Positions 28,705-37,977 of a stretch of DNA of 64,000 bases are shown in pieces. The notes beneath the pieces were generated by a model. It saw only the letters and a program-made list of their open reading frames with translations. It was not told where the DNA came from and made no database searches. The DNA is from Citrobacter freundii (lineage in GTDB: Bacteria > Pseudomonadota > Gammaproteobacteria > Enterobacterales > Enterobacteriaceae), in NCBI RefSeq assembly GCF_029717145.1, contig NZ_CP099222.1, positions 124,001-188,000 on the forward strand, written 5' to 3'. A program made the translations under genes and the position numbers. How positions within the stretch are numbered: position 1 is the first letter of the stretch; the number at the start of each line of letters is the position of its first letter.

Positions 28705-30159
28705 ATGTATATCGGGATAGATCTGGGCACATCAGGCGTAAAGGCCATACTGCTGAATGAGCAGGGTGATGTTGTGGCCTCGCAGACGGAGAAACTCACG
28801 GTTTCGCGTCCTCATCCGCTATGGTCGGAGCAGGATCCTGAACAGTGGTGGCTGGCAACGGATCGCGCGGTCAAAGCACTGGCTCAGCAACATTCACTCA
28901 GGGAGGTGAAGGCGCTGGGGATTGCCGGTCAAATGCACGGTGCGACGCTACTTGATGAGCAGCAGAAGGTATTGCGCCCGGCGATCCTATGGAATGACGG
29001 ACGCTGCGCACAAGAGTGCGAGATACTGGAAAACCAGGTTCCAGAGTCTCGCGGCATCACCGGCAATCTGATGATGCCGGGTTTTACGGCACCCAAATTG
29101 CTGTGGGTTCAGCGCCATGAACCGGATATTTTCCGCCAGGTTGATAAAGTCCTGCTGCCGAAAGATTACCTGCGTTTGCGTATGACCGGGGAATTCGCCA
29201 GCGATATGTCTGATGCCGCCGGTACGATGTGGCTGGACGTTGCGAAGCGCGACTGGAGCGACGTCATGCTGGCAGCCTGTCACCTGACCCGTGCGCATAT
29301 GCCTGCGTTGTTTGAAGGCAGCGAGATTACCGGCACGTTGTTGCCTGCGGTCGCGCAAGCCTGGGGCATGTCCGAGATCCCGGTGATTGCGGGTGGCGGA
29401 GATAACGCGGCAGGCGCGGTTGGCGTCGGTATGATGAATGCCGGTCAGGCGATGCTTTCGCTGGGCACGTCCGGTGTTTACTTTGCGGTAAGCGACGGAT
29501 TCCTCAGTAAACCAGAAAGTGCGGTACACAGTTTTTGTCATGCTTTACCTGAAAGATGGCATCTGATGTCCGTTATGCTCAGTGCGGCATCCTGCCTGGA
29601 CTGGGCGGCAAAATTAACCGGGCTGAGCAGCGTTCCTGCGCTAATAACTGCGGCACAACAGGCGGATGAGCAGGCTGAACCCGTCTGGTTTTTGCCGTAC
29701 CTGTCGGGTGAACGTACGCCGCATAATAATCCGCAGGCGAAAGGCGTCTTTTTTGGTCTGACGCATCAGCATGGGCCGGCAGAACTGGCGAAAGCAGTGC
29801 TGGAAGGCGTGGGATTCGCGCTGGCAGATGGTATGGATGTGGTGCATGCCTGTGGTGTTAAACCGGCCAGCATTACGCTCATTGGCGGCGGGGCGCGCAG
29901 CGAGTACTGGCGCCAGATGCTGTCTGATATCAGCGGGTTGCAGCTGGATTACCGTACCGGTGGTGACGTTGGTCCTGCGTTGGGGGCGGCACGTTTGGCA
30001 CAAATTGCGATGAATTCCGATAAGCCATTATCTGACCTATTGCCTCAACTGGCGCTGGAACAGGCGCATTATCCTGACGCAGATCGCCATGCGCTTTATT
30101 TGCAGCGTCGCGAAACCTTCCGTCGTCTCTATCAGCAATTGCTGCCGCTGATGTCATGA
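28705..30159 (+). CDS. xylB: Xylulokinase
   Basis: XylB phosphorylates D-xylulose to D-xylulose 5-phosphate, feeding the pentose-phosphate pathway. At 484 residues it matches E. coli XylB. FGGY-kinase features: the N-terminal GIDLGTSGVKAILL phosphate loop, MHGATLLD substrate loop, catalytic base Asp233 in GGGDNAAGAVG, and the LPYLSGERTPHNNP FGGY signature region. The C-terminal LIGGGARSEYWRQMLSDI binds ATP. It is co-transcribed with xylA. Confidence 0.98.
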   Translation: MYIGIDLGTSGVKAILLNEQGDVVASQTEKLTVSRPHPLWSEQDPEQWWLATDRAVKALAQQHSLREVKALGIAGQMHGATLLDEQQKVLRPAILWNDGRCAQECEILENQVPESRGITGNLMMPGFTAPKLLWVQRHEPDIFRQVDKVLLPKDYLRLRMTGEFASDMSDAAGTMWLDVAKRDWSDVMLAACHLTRAHMPALFEGSEITGTLLPAVAQAWGMSEIPVIAGGGDNAAGAVGVGMMNAGQAMLSLGTSGVYFAVSDGFLSKPESAVHSFCHALPERWHLMSVMLSAASCLDWAAKLTGLSSVPALITAAQQADEQAEPVWFLPYLSGERTPHNNPQAKGVFFGLTHQHGPAELAKAVLEGVGFALADGMDVVHACGVKPASITLIGGGARSEYWRQMLSDISGLQLDYRTGGDVGPALGAARLAQIAMNSDKPLSDLLPQLALEQAHYPDADRHALYLQRRETFRRLYQQLLPLMS

Positions 30160-30164
30160 TCATA

Positions 30165-30195
30165 TTTCCCCTCTGCTAAATGGAGGGGATTTTTA
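30165..30195 (+). terminator. Terminator after xylAB
   Basis: TCCCCTC at 30167-30173 pairs with GAGGGGA at 30183-30189, followed by TTTTT. Confidence 0.85.
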
Positions 30196-30326
30196 TAATC
30201 TATGTATTTTTTAAATTAATAATTTACGTGTATGGATTTATTCTGAAAATATAACTTAGTGCTATTTTTCTGTGTTGTCTTTAGTGGGTTATTCATATTG
30301 TATCCGTGATGGATAAGGAGATCCCA

Positions 30327-30674
30327 ATGAAGACTACGAGGTTTATGGCATGGCTATTATTCCTTTCGGGTGCACTCATTTACGTTATTGGTTTATGGCG
30401 CGCCTGTCCCTTATTGAACGGGAAAGGATACTTTCTGGGTGTCCTGATGACAGGGATGTTTGTGACGTACGCTTACCAGCGTGCTGAAAATAGTAATCAG
30501 AATGACGAACACTTTACGCGTGTGTGCCAGATGGTGGCATTGATAACAGTAGGGTTGCTGCTGCTGGGGATGCTGAACGCTCCCTTGTCACTCATCGAAA
30601 TGGGCGCCTATCCAATGGCATTCTTCGTGTGTTTAGCGGGGCAAATTATGCTGATGCGCCCGCTAAAAGAGTAA
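30327..30674 (+). CDS. yiaB: YiaA/YiaB-family inner-membrane protein YiaB
   Basis: A 115-residue protein with four predicted transmembrane helices arranged as two hairpins (YiaAB domains). MKTTRFMAWLLFLSGALIYV starts the first; SCPLL-like ACPLLNGKGYFLGVLM is the conserved loop. ATG 30327 is preceded by AAGGAG, so the longer frame from 30306 is not used. E. coli has yiaA beside yiaB; only yiaB is present here. Function is unknown. Confidence 0.85.
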   Translation: MKTTRFMAWLLFLSGALIYVIGLWRACPLLNGKGYFLGVLMTGMFVTYAYQRAENSNQNDEHFTRVCQMVALITVGLLLLGMLNAPLSLIEMGAYPMAFFVCLAGQIMLMRPLKE

Positions 30675-30687
30675 CGATGGGTGAGTG

Positions 30688-31683
30688 TTAACTCACCAGT
30701 CGGCGTGTATCGATGCGTTGCAGCAGAACCGAAAGTAGCAGGCTGCCCGCCAGCGTGGCGCTGAAAATCCACAGCATATCCAGCGGCGGCCAGTTCTTGA
30801 GCTCGATACTGTTAGTGCGCAGCGCATGAATGATCAGCGCGTGGAAGCCATAGATACCCAGTGAGTGGCGGGAAATCAGGCCCAGTACGGGGATAGTGCG
30901 TGCGCTAAGGGTGTTTTTGACCAGCGTCAGCAGCGAGACTGCGCAAATAAATACGGCTGGGCCGCAGTAGAGATACCAGGTGTCGGCGAAATTCCCTCGC
31001 CAGCGGAGCTCGTATAAGGTTCCGCGAGAGATAACAAAGACGGCGGTGACGCACAGTGCCGCACAGACCCAGGTGAGCGCGCGTTTTTGTGTATTCATCA
31101 TGCCAATCGCCCTGCCCAGCAAGCCGTACAGGATGTAATAGACCGTGTCGCCGCTGATGTACAGGTTGATAGGCAGCCACTCAACGCCCCCCATTTTTAG
31201 CGAGACGGTGTTGGGATTAGCAAGGATGCCAAGCACCACCATCAGCGCCAGCAGCATTTTTCCGCTAATACTTTTCACTTGAATCAGCGGTGAGACCAGG
31301 TAGATGACGGCGATGGCGAAGAAAAACCACAGGTGATAGAACACCGGTTTTTGCAGCAGATTTTGCAAAGACAGCTCGGCGTTAATCGAGGTGAACAGTG
31401 AGATGTAGGCCAGTGCGACGGCGCTATAAAACAGAACGCAGAGCGCAATACGGAGAAAATGTCGCGGCTGGGCGCTGCGCTCGCCAAAGAAAAGAAAGCC
31501 TGAAATCATGAAAAACAGCGGTACGCTGACGCGTGAAGCTGAATTGAGCACATTGGCAAGATCCCAGGCTAACGGGCTGACGCTGTGCGCATTGGTGATG
31601 TACCAGGTGGTTGTATGGATCATAACCACCATTAAACAGGCAATCCCGCGCAGGTTATCAATCCAGAAAATTTTGGGCTGCAT
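30688..31683 (-). CDS. wecH: O-acetyltransferase WecH (YiaH), acyltransferase-3 family
   Basis: A 331-residue inner-membrane protein with about ten transmembrane helices. The start at 31683 ([20 protein letters not shown]) matches the E. coli length and has AGAGGA before it. The acyltransferase-3 signature [15 protein letters not shown] is followed by [18 protein letters not shown]. coli WecH O-acetylates enterobacterial common antigen GlcNAc residues. The gene faces yiaB with a 13-base convergent gap, so transcripts may interfere. Confidence 0.93.
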   Translation of the reverse strand: MQPKIFWIDNLRGIACLMVVMIHTTTWYITNAHSVSPLAWDLANVLNSASRVSVPLFFMISGFLFFGERSAQPRHFLRIALCVLFYSAVALAYISLFTSINAELSLQNLLQKPVFYHLWFFFAIAVIYLVSPLIQVKSISGKMLLALMVVLGILANPNTVSLKMGGVEWLPINLYISGDTVYYILYGLLGRAIGMMNTQKRALTWVCAALCVTAVFVISRGTLYELRWRGNFADTWYLYCGPAVFICAVSLLTLVKNTLSARTIPVLGLISRHSLGIYGFHALIIHALRTNSIELKNWPPLDMLWIFSATLAGSLLLSVLLQRIDTRRLVS

Positions 31684-31858
31684 CAGTTCCTCTGTTTCCA
31701 TTAAAAAAAGTCTGACTGGCATTTCGCGGATGTATCTCACTGGAATAATCTGAGTTTTTACGCTAAAGCTTGTGATGGTCCGATGAGATTCTCAAAATAG
31801 GATCCGTTTCCAGACAGTAATAATAATAAGACTGACCCGCAAATCAGAGGGTAATAAA

Positions 31859-32167
31859 ATGATGATGAAGTATTTCTTTCCCGCGATGGCTGCCCTCCTG
31901 CTGGCAGGATGCGCGGACCCACAGCCGCCGGCACCGACTCAGAAAGCGCAAAAGGCCAAAGTGAGCTCTTCACGTTCGCTGGATATGGAAGTATTATGCA
32001 AAAATGAAGCGGCTGAACGTTATAACACCGGGACGCAGAAAATAGACGTAACCGGCTTCGAACAGTTCCAGGGCAGCTATGAGATGCGTGGTTCTACCTT
32101 CCGTAAAGAGAGTTTTGTCTGCTCATTTGACGCAGACGGGCAGTTTTTGCACCTTTCCATGCGCTAA
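31859..32167 (+). CDS. ysaB: Lipoprotein YsaB
   Basis: A 102-residue (or 100-101, since the gene begins with three ATG codons in a row) lipoprotein. The signal AMAALLLAGC has a good lipobox, with lipidation predicted at the Cys of LAGC. The mature part has a Pro-rich linker and a domain with two Cys (VLCKNEAAERY and FVCSFDADGQF) ending HLSMR. It resembles E. coli YsaB. The residues after the lipid Cys (A, D) do not clearly specify inner-membrane retention. Role unknown. It lies just upstream of glyQ. Confidence 0.88.
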   Translation: MMMKYFFPAMAALLLAGCADPQPPAPTQKAQKAKVSSSRSLDMEVLCKNEAAERYNTGTQKIDVTGFEQFQGSYEMRGSTFRKESFVCSFDADGQFLHLSMR

Positions 32168-32262
32168 GTTCCTCCTTTTTCCCGTTTCGTACTGTATATC
32201 TTGCAGCCAGCGGGTATACTGATCGCTTCCTTTAAATCCACACGTATCCAGCACGAAATAAT

Positions 32263-33174
32263 ATGCAAAAGTTTGATACCAGGACCTTCCAGGGCTTGAT
32301 CCTGACCTTACAGGATTACTGGGCTCGCCAGGGCTGCACCATTGTTCAACCATTGGACATGGAAGTCGGCGCGGGTACTTCTCACCCAATGACCTGCCTG
32401 CGCGCGCTGGGGCCGGAGCCGATGGCGACTGCTTATGTGCAGCCTTCTCGTCGTCCGACCGACGGTCGCTATGGCGAAAACCCGAACCGCTTACAGCATT
32501 ACTATCAGTTCCAGGTCGTCATTAAGCCGTCCCCGGACAACATTCAGGAGCTGTACCTTGGTTCGCTGAAAGAGCTGGGTATGGATCCAACCATTCACGA
32601 CATCCGTTTCGTGGAAGATAACTGGGAAAACCCAACGCTGGGTGCCTGGGGTCTGGGTTGGGAAGTGTGGCTGAACGGCATGGAAGTGACGCAGTTCACC
32701 TACTTCCAGCAGGTTGGTGGTCTGGAATGTAAGCCTGTGACCGGAGAAATCACTTACGGTCTGGAACGTCTGGCGATGTACATTCAGGGCGTAGACAGCG
32801 TTTACGACCTGGTCTGGAGCGACGGCCCGCTGGGTAAAACCACTTACGGCGATGTGTTCCATCAGAACGAAGTCGAGCAGTCGACTTACAACTTTGAATA
32901 CGCTGACGTGGACTTCCTGTTCACCTGCTTCGAGCAGTATGAGAAAGAAGCCCAGCAGCTGCTGGCGCTGGAAAACCCACTGCCGCTGCCTGCTTACGAA
33001 CGTATTCTGAAAGCCGCCCATAGCTTCAACCTGCTGGATGCGCGTAAAGCCATCTCCGTCACCGAGCGTCAGCGTTATATTCTGCGCATTCGCACCCTGA
33101 CCAAAGCAGTGGCAGAAGCTTACTATGCTTCCCGTGAAGCCCTTGGCTTCCCGATGTGCAACAAAGACAAATAA
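32263..33174 (+). CDS. glyQ: Glycyl-tRNA synthetase alpha subunit
   Basis: A 303-residue class II synthetase alpha chain. It forms the catalytic core for glycyl-adenylate and pairs with GlyS in the bacterial alpha2beta2 enzyme. [20 protein letters not shown] is the conserved start, followed by [20 protein letters not shown] and [11 protein letters not shown]. Motif-3-like Arg is in [13 protein letters not shown]. It is 9 bases upstream of glyS in one transcript. Confidence 0.98.
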
Positions 33175-33183
33175 GAGGCGGCC

Positions 33184-35253
33184 ATGTCTGAGAAAACTTT
33201 TCTGGTGGAAATCGGCACTGAAGAGCTGCCACCAAAAGCATTGCGCAGCCTGGCTGAGTCCTTCGCTGCGAACTTCACTGCGGAGCTGGACAATGCTGGC
33301 CTCGCACACGGCAACGTAGAGTGGTTTGCTGCGCCGCGTCGTCTGGCGCTGAAAGTGGCTGCCCTTGCTGAATCGCAACCTGACCGTGAAGTAGAAAAGC
33401 GCGGCCCGGCGATTGCCCAGGCGTTTGACGCGGAAGGTAAACCGAGCAAAGCGGCAGAAGGTTGGGCGCGCGGTTGCGGTATCACCGTTGATCAGGCTGA
33501 ACGACTGACCACCGACAAAGGTGAATGGCTGCTGTACCGTGCGCATGTGAAAGGCGAAAGCGCAGAAACGCTGCTGCCAAACATGATTGCCACGTCACTG
33601 GCTAAGCTGCCGATCCCGAAACTGATGCGCTGGGGCGCGTCTGACGTCCATTTCGTGCGCCCGGTTCATACCGTCACGCTGCTGCTGGGCGACAAAGTCA
33701 TCCCGGCAACGATTCTGGGTATTCAGTCCGATCGCGTGATCCGCGGCCACCGCTTTATGGGCGAGCCTGAATTCACCATCGACAATGCCGACCAGTATCC
33801 TGAAATCCTGCGCCAGCGCGGCAAAGTCATTGCCGATTACGCCGAGCGTAAGGCAAAAATCAAGGCCGATGCCGAAGAGGCGGCGCGTAAGATTGGCGGT
33901 AACGCTGACCTGAGCGAAAGCCTGCTGGAAGAAGTCGCGTCTCTGGTTGAATGGCCGGTGGTGCTGACGGCGAAGTTCGAAGAAAAATTCCTCGCGGTAC
34001 CGTCTGAAGCGCTGGTTCACACCATGAAAGGTGACCAGAAGTACTTCCCGGTGTACGCGAACGACGGCAAACTGCTGCCGAACTTTATCTTCGTCGCTAA
34101 CATCGAATCGAAAGATCCGATGCAGATTATTTCCGGTAACGAAAAAGTGGTTCGTCCGCGTCTGGCGGATGCCGAATTCTTCTTCAATACCGACCGCAAA
34201 AAACGTCTGGAAGATCATCTGCCGCGTCTGCAAACCGTGCTGTTCCAACAGCAACTGGGTACCCTGCGCGACAAGACGGATCGTATTCAGGCGCTGGCGG
34301 GCTGGATTGCTGAACAGATTGGCGCTGATGTCAACCACGCCACCCGCGCGGGCCTGCTGTCCAAGTGTGACCTGATGACCAACATGGTCTTCGAGTTCAC
34401 CGACACCCAGGGCGTGATGGGCATGCACTACGCACGCCACGATGGCGAAGCGGAAGATGTAGCGGTAGCGCTGAACGAGCAATATCAGCCACGCTTTGCC
34501 GGTGATGACCTGCCGTCTAACCCGGTGGCCTGTGCGGTAGCCATTGCCGATAAAATGGACACCCTGGCGGGTATCTTCGGTATTGGTCAGCATCCAAAAG
34601 GTGACAAAGACCCGTTTGCACTGCGTCGTGCTGCGCTGGGCGTGCTGCGTATCATCGTTGAGAAGAACCTGAACCTCGATCTGCAAACGCTGACCGAAGA
34701 AGCGGTACGTCTGTACGGTGACAAGCTGTCCAACGCGAACGTAGTGGATGATGTCATCGACTTTATGCTGGGCCGCTTCCGTGCCTGGTATCAGGACGAA
34801 GGCTACACCGTTGATACCATTCAGGCGGTGCTGGCGCGTCGTCCGACGCGTCCGGCTGATTTCGACGCACGTATGAAGGCGGTTTCGCACTTCCGTACGC
34901 TGGAAGCCGCGTCTGCGCTGGCTGCGGCTAACAAACGTGTTTCAAACATCCTTGCGAAAACGACAGAGCCGCTGAACGACCGTGTGAATGCAGCAACGCT
35001 GAAAGAGCCGGAAGAAATTACGCTGGCGATGAAGGTTGTGGTACTGCGTGACAAGCTGGAGCCTGCGTTTGCTGAGGGTCGCTATCAGGAAGCGCTGGTT
35101 GAACTGGCCGAACTGCGCGAACCGGTTGATGCGTTCTTCGAGAAAGTAATGGTTATGGTGGAAGATAAGGATTTACGTATCAACCGTCTCACCATGCTCG
35201 AAAAACTGCGTGAGCTGTTCCTGCGCGTGGCGGATATTTCACTGCTGCAGTAA
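33184..35253 (+). CDS. glyS: Glycyl-tRNA synthetase beta subunit
   Basis: A 689-residue beta chain that binds tRNA(Gly). It has the N-terminal B3/B4-like editing-related region ([20 protein letters not shown]), an HD-type domain, and a C-terminal anticodon-binding DALR-like segment ([19 protein letters not shown]). Length and start equal E. coli GlyS, with GAGGCGGCC before the ATG. A bidirectional terminator at 35270-35311 follows, with the cueP gene converging from the other side. Confidence 0.98.
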   Translation: MSEKTFLVEIGTEELPPKALRSLAESFAANFTAELDNAGLAHGNVEWFAAPRRLALKVAALAESQPDREVEKRGPAIAQAFDAEGKPSKAAEGWARGCGITVDQAERLTTDKGEWLLYRAHVKGESAETLLPNMIATSLAKLPIPKLMRWGASDVHFVRPVHTVTLLLGDKVIPATILGIQSDRVIRGHRFMGEPEFTIDNADQYPEILRQRGKVIADYAERKAKIKADAEEAARKIGGNADLSESLLEEVASLVEWPVVLTAKFEEKFLAVPSEALVHTMKGDQKYFPVYANDGKLLPNFIFVANIESKDPMQIISGNEKVVRPRLADAEFFFNTDRKKRLEDHLPRLQTVLFQQQLGTLRDKTDRIQALAGWIAEQIGADVNHATRAGLLSKCDLMTNMVFEFTDTQGVMGMHYARHDGEAEDVAVALNEQYQPRFAGDDLPSNPVACAVAIADKMDTLAGIFGIGQHPKGDKDPFALRRAALGVLRIIVEKNLNLDLQTLTEEAVRLYGDKLSNANVVDDVIDFMLGRFRAWYQDEGYTVDTIQAVLARRPTRPADFDARMKAVSHFRTLEAASALAAANKRVSNILAKTTEPLNDRVNAATLKEPEEITLAMKVVVLRDKLEPAFAEGRYQEALVELAELREPVDAFFEKVMVMVEDKDLRINRLTMLEKLRELFLRVADISLLQ

Positions 35254-35269
35254 CCGTCTGTATTGACGT

Positions 35270-35311
35270 AAAAAATGCCGGATACGCAATTGCTTATCCG
35301 GCATTTTTTAT
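35270..35311. terminator. Bidirectional terminator between glyS and cueP
   Basis: AAAAATGCCGGATA and its complement TATCCGGCATTTTT form a long stem around a short loop, with A and T tracts on the two sides, so it can stop transcripts from both strands. Confidence 0.9.
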
Positions 35312-35315
35312 GCCG

Positions 35316-35855
35316 TTAGCGCAGCTGCAATTCGGTCAGACAGGTCTGGCTGTCATTCATCGTTTTGATGGCGTGAGACGCTTTTTTGCCGTTGTAGCTC
35401 ACTTCAATTGTGCCTTCCATATTGCGTGGTAGCCATACGCCGATAAAACCATTGCGGTAGCTGGTCATTGCTTTCTGCACCACCACGTCTCCCTTGCTAT
35501 CCGTCACTTTGACATCAAAGGTCTTCTCGGGCATTTCTCCCTTGCAGCCAGAAAGGCTGTGGTTAAAGCAGGGGTGAGTTTGCCATTCGTACGGGGCAAA
35601 GGAGAGATAGAACTTGTCACCAAGCGGTAGCGTATAAACCTGTTCACCGGAAGAGAGTTTTAGTTCGGTGCTGGTGATGGAAGCAGAATAGGGCAGTGGT
35701 CGACTCTGAGGCGACTGGTCAATGGCGTCGACAATTTGCTCAACGGATTTCCCGCTTAGCCCATGTTGCGCCAGAAAGGTTGATTCTGGGGTAGCAGCGA
35801 ATACGCTACTTGTGGTGAGTAAACCTAATAACAGCAACAGTGAGGTTTTCGACAT
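35316..35855 (-). CDS. cueP: Periplasmic copper-binding protein CueP
   Basis: A 179-residue protein with a signal peptide ending at SSVFA-A (about residue 20). The three Cys at 96 (HPCFNH), 104 (SGCKGE) and 172 (QTCLTE) are at the positions known to be functional in Salmonella CueP. CueP binds copper in the periplasm, delivers it to Cu,Zn superoxide dismutase SodC in Salmonella, and contributes to copper resistance where the Cus system is absent. E. coli K-12 lacks the gene. Salmonella carries it at this same glyS-cspA locus, which supports the call. Upstream is a CueR-type promoter. Confidence 0.93.
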   Translation of the reverse strand: MSKTSLLLLLGLLTTSSVFAATPESTFLAQHGLSGKSVEQIVDAIDQSPQSRPLPYSASITSTELKLSSGEQVYTLPLGDKFYLSFAPYEWQTHPCFNHSLSGCKGEMPEKTFDVKVTDSKGDVVVQKAMTSYRNGFIGVWLPRNMEGTIEVSYNGKKASHAIKTMNDSQTCLTELQLR

Positions 35856-35897
35856 AGCTTCAATTCCTTGTGAAAATTGTGGAATACATGCCGACGT

Positions 35898-35928
35898 ACT
35901 ATAAAGCTTACCCTTAGGGAAAGGTCAA
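35898..35928 (-). promoter_or_regulatory. CueR/GolS (MerR-type) promoter of cueP
   Basis: On the minus strand TTGACC (-35, 35923-35928) and TATAGT (-10, 35898-35903) are 19 bases apart, the long spacer that MerR-family activators correct by DNA distortion. The spacer holds a near-perfect dyad, CTTTCCC / GGGTAAG, which resembles the CueR operators of copA and cueO. The predicted leader is about 35 bases. Confidence 0.8.
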
Positions 35929-35990
35929 AGGTGTGGTGGGTAAAGTAATGCAAAGAAGAAAGCTGGGGAAATTTATTGCGAGAGACAGAT

Positions 35991-36019
35991 AAAAAAAATC
36001 CCCGCCGTTTGGCAGGGAT
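35991..36019 (-). terminator. Terminator of cspA
   Basis: On the minus strand ATCCCTGCC and GGCGGGGAT pair around a four-base loop and are followed by a run of eight T. Confidence 0.88.
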
Positions 36020-36042
36020 CTAGAATTTTGAGCTTTTTAAGC

Positions 36043-36255
36043 TTACAGGCTGGTTACGTTGCCAGCTGCCGGGCCTTTAGCGCCGCTTTCGATGGTGAAG
36101 GAAACTTTCTGACCTTCGTCCAGAGATTTGTAGCCTTCGTTCTGGATAGCAGAGAAGTGTACGAACACGTCTTTTGAGCCATCGTCAGGAGTGATGAAAC
36201 CGAAGCCTTTATCAGCGTTGAACCATTTTACGATACCAGTCATTTTACCGGACAT
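36043..36255 (-). CDS. cspA: Major cold-shock protein CspA
   Basis: A 70-residue OB-fold RNA chaperone, essentially identical in length and sequence to E. coli CspA. RNP1 is KGFGFI and RNP2 is VFVHF. It melts secondary structure in mRNAs after cold shock. The long 5' leader with a cold box lies at 36256-36417, and a promoter follows upstream. AAGGTAATACACT precedes the ATG. Confidence 0.98.
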   Translation of the reverse strand: MSGKMTGIVKWFNADKGFGFITPDDGSKDVFVHFSAIQNEGYKSLDEGQKVSFTIESGAKGPAAGNVTSL

Positions 36256-36417
36256 AGTGTATTACCTTTTAAAAAATAAGTGTGCCTTTCGGCGATATGG
36301 CGTGCTTTACAGATTTTTTAACAGTAAAGGAAAATGCTCACTACGAAGGGTATCAATGATAACTCTTGAAGGGACTTGCCTTACTAAACTGCTGTAATGG
36401 TCTGTACGTCAAACCGT
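36256..36417 (-). promoter_or_regulatory. cspA 5' leader RNA thermoswitch with cold box
   Basis: The roughly 160-base untranslated leader begins (minus strand) with ACGGTTTGACGTACAGACCA, the cold box, at about 36398-36417. It has the same layout as E. coli cspA, where the leader refolds at low temperature to expose the ribosome site. Confidence 0.88.
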
Positions 36418-36424
36418 TGAGTGC

Positions 36425-36453
36425 ATTAACTCATTTTACGCCGGAGGATGCAA
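36425..36453 (-). promoter_or_regulatory. cspA promoter
   Basis: On the minus strand TTGCAT (36448-36453) and GTTAAT (36425-36430) are 17 bases apart. Transcription would start just upstream of the cold box. AT-rich DNA lies upstream, as expected for an UP element. Confidence 0.7.
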
Positions 36454-36488
36454 CTACTATTTTCTTTTTTGTTGCTGGGGTTGGTAGT

Positions 36489-36515
36489 AGAACGGTCCAT
36501 TTACAGGACCGTTCT
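36489..36515. repeat. Perfect 10-bp hairpin between cspA promoter and yiaG
   Basis: AGAACGGTCC at 36489-36498 and GGACCGTTCT at 36506-36515 form a strong stem 22 bases after the yiaG stop. There is no T-run on the yiaG side. It could insulate yiaG transcription from the cspA promoter. Confidence 0.5.
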
Positions 36516-36536
36516 GAAGAAAAACCAGAAAAAACA

Positions 36537-36827
36537 TCAATCCATCAACTGCTTACTTAATCTCGGGTCGGCCTGAATCAGGCGCATCAATTTCAATTCG
36601 GTACTGGACGGCTTTACGCGTTTAGACTCCCACTCATGAACCATCGCAACCGTTACGCCCATTACTCGGGCAAAATCATCTGTTTTTAAACCCGTCCCTC
36701 GTCGTAGCTGTTCAAATTCGGTAAACGGGTTGGCTTTTTGCGTCAAGGTGACGGTCTGCGATACATCTTTAAAAACAATCTGTTCCAGACTGCTAAGCAG
36801 TTCAAGCATAGGATCTTTATATTCCAT
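36537..36827 (-). CDS. yiaG: Helix-turn-helix (Xre/HigA-like) protein YiaG
   Basis: A 96-residue protein of the same length as E. coli YiaG. The C-terminal half is a lambda-repressor-like HTH (FEQLRRGTGLKTDDFARVMG, then VTVAMVHEWESKRVKPSS), which is typical of antitoxin-type regulators such as MqsA or HigA C-termini. No toxin gene is adjacent. Function unknown; probably a DNA-binding regulator. Confidence 0.88.
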   Translation of the reverse strand: MEYKDPMLELLSSLEQIVFKDVSQTVTLTQKANPFTEFEQLRRGTGLKTDDFARVMGVTVAMVHEWESKRVKPSSTELKLMRLIQADPRLSKQLMD

Positions 36828-37205
36828 TGAGGACTCCTAAAATCACACAGCGGGATCGTGAATTTCATCGAAGCTCATTAAGAATAGTCGCAAAAAAAGA
36901 CGCCGGGCGTGGGGTGCGCGCGGTGGGCGCGTTTCAGCGGATCGCGGTGGCCGACCTGTAGTTTGCTAACGATCTGATAACGGTCGGGATCTCCTCTCGG
37001 CCAAACTCATTTGTAAAGATGACAAAATTTTTACGCCATTCGGCTGATGGCGCATTGTTCAGCAAAACGCAGGGCCACCGAAACGGGTATTTTCCCCGAC
37101 AAGATTACGCGGAAAGGGTATCTTGCGGGGCTGACCTGGACTATCCTTGTCATCGTCAGGCACGCGGGTGTCGTTGTGCGCATTTTTGGGTGAAGGAGTA
37201 TTAAA
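36828..37205. other. yiaG-yiaF divergent intergenic region
   Basis: These 378 bases contain the promoters of the two divergent genes. A short segment at about 36899-36957 is unusually GC-rich (GCGCGCGGTGGGCGCG). A short reading frame at 37019-37204 has no ribosome site or recognisable similarity and was not called. GGTGAAGGAG just before 37206 supports the yiaF start. Confidence 0.4.
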
Positions 37206-37916
37206 ATGGCGACAGGTAAGTCCTGCTCTCGCTGGTTTGCGCCTGTTTTGGCGCTCTTAATGGTAGTTGGCCTGAGTGGGTGTTTTGATAAAGAAGGCGA
37301 TCAACGCAAAGCGTTTGTCGATTTCCTGCAGAATACTGCAATGCGTAGCGGAGAGCGTTTACCAACGCTGACCGCCGATCAGAAAAAACAGTTTGGCCCG
37401 TTTGTCTCCGATTACGCGATTCTTTATGGTTATTCACAGCAGGTGAATCAGGCGATGGACTCCGGTCTGCGCCCGGTTGTGGATAGCGTAAATGCCATCC
37501 GTGTTCCTCAGGATTACGTGACCCAGCGTGAACCGCTGCGTCAGGCAAATGGTGCGCTGGGCGTGTTAGGGCAACAGCTGCAGAATGCGAAGCTGCAGGC
37601 CGATGCCGCACGTGGTGCGCTGAAGCAAAGCGAGGATCTGAAACCCGTCTTTGATCAGGTCTACAGCAAAGTCGTGACTGCTCCGTCAGAGGCGCTACAG
37701 CCGCTGATTCCTGCCGCGCAGATCTTTACGCAACAACTGGTACAGGTGGGTGATTTTATCGCGCAGCAGGATACGCAGGTGAGCTTTGTGGCGAACGGTA
37801 TCCAGTTCCCGACCTCACAACAGGCAAGCCAGTACAACACGCTGATTGGCCCGCTGGCAGCCCAGCATCAGGCATTTAATCAAGCCTGGACTGCTGCGGT
37901 GAACGCAGCCCAGTAA
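37206..37916 (+). CDS. yiaF: DUF3053 lipoprotein YiaF
   Basis: A 236-residue lipoprotein, the same length as E. coli YiaF. The signal LALLMVVGLSGCFDKEGDQR ends in a lipobox, with the lipidated Cys followed by Phe-Asp. The mature domain is helical and Gln/Ala-rich (DUF3053), for example QLQNAKLQADAARGALKQSE. Role unknown; expected in the envelope facing the periplasm. It ends at a terminator shared with the converging ghrB. Confidence 0.9.
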   Translation: MATGKSCSRWFAPVLALLMVVGLSGCFDKEGDQRKAFVDFLQNTAMRSGERLPTLTADQKKQFGPFVSDYAILYGYSQQVNQAMDSGLRPVVDSVNAIRVPQDYVTQREPLRQANGALGVLGQQLQNAKLQADAARGALKQSEDLKPVFDQVYSKVVTAPSEALQPLIPAAQIFTQQLVQVGDFIAQQDTQVSFVANGIQFPTSQQASQYNTLIGPLAAQHQAFNQAWTAAVNAAQ

Positions 37917-37938
37917 TTCAGGGAATAACGATATACAG

Positions 37939-37977
37939 AATGCCGGGTACGCAATAGCGACACCCGGCATTTTTTTA
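37939..37977. terminator. Terminator between yiaF and ghrB
   Basis: AATGCCGGGT at 37939-37948 pairs with ACCCGGCATT at 37962-37971, followed by six T. It overlaps the last codon of ghrB on the other strand. Confidence 0.88.

Noticed and set aside
32491-34890. Long antisense frames across glyQ and glyS (351 and 431 codons)
   Set aside because: They are shadows of highly expressed, codon-biased genes; composition and lack of recognisable domains do not support coding.
37019-37204. 61-codon frame upstream of yiaF
   Set aside because: No ribosome site or similarity; ends at the yiaF start, so leader DNA is the simpler reading.
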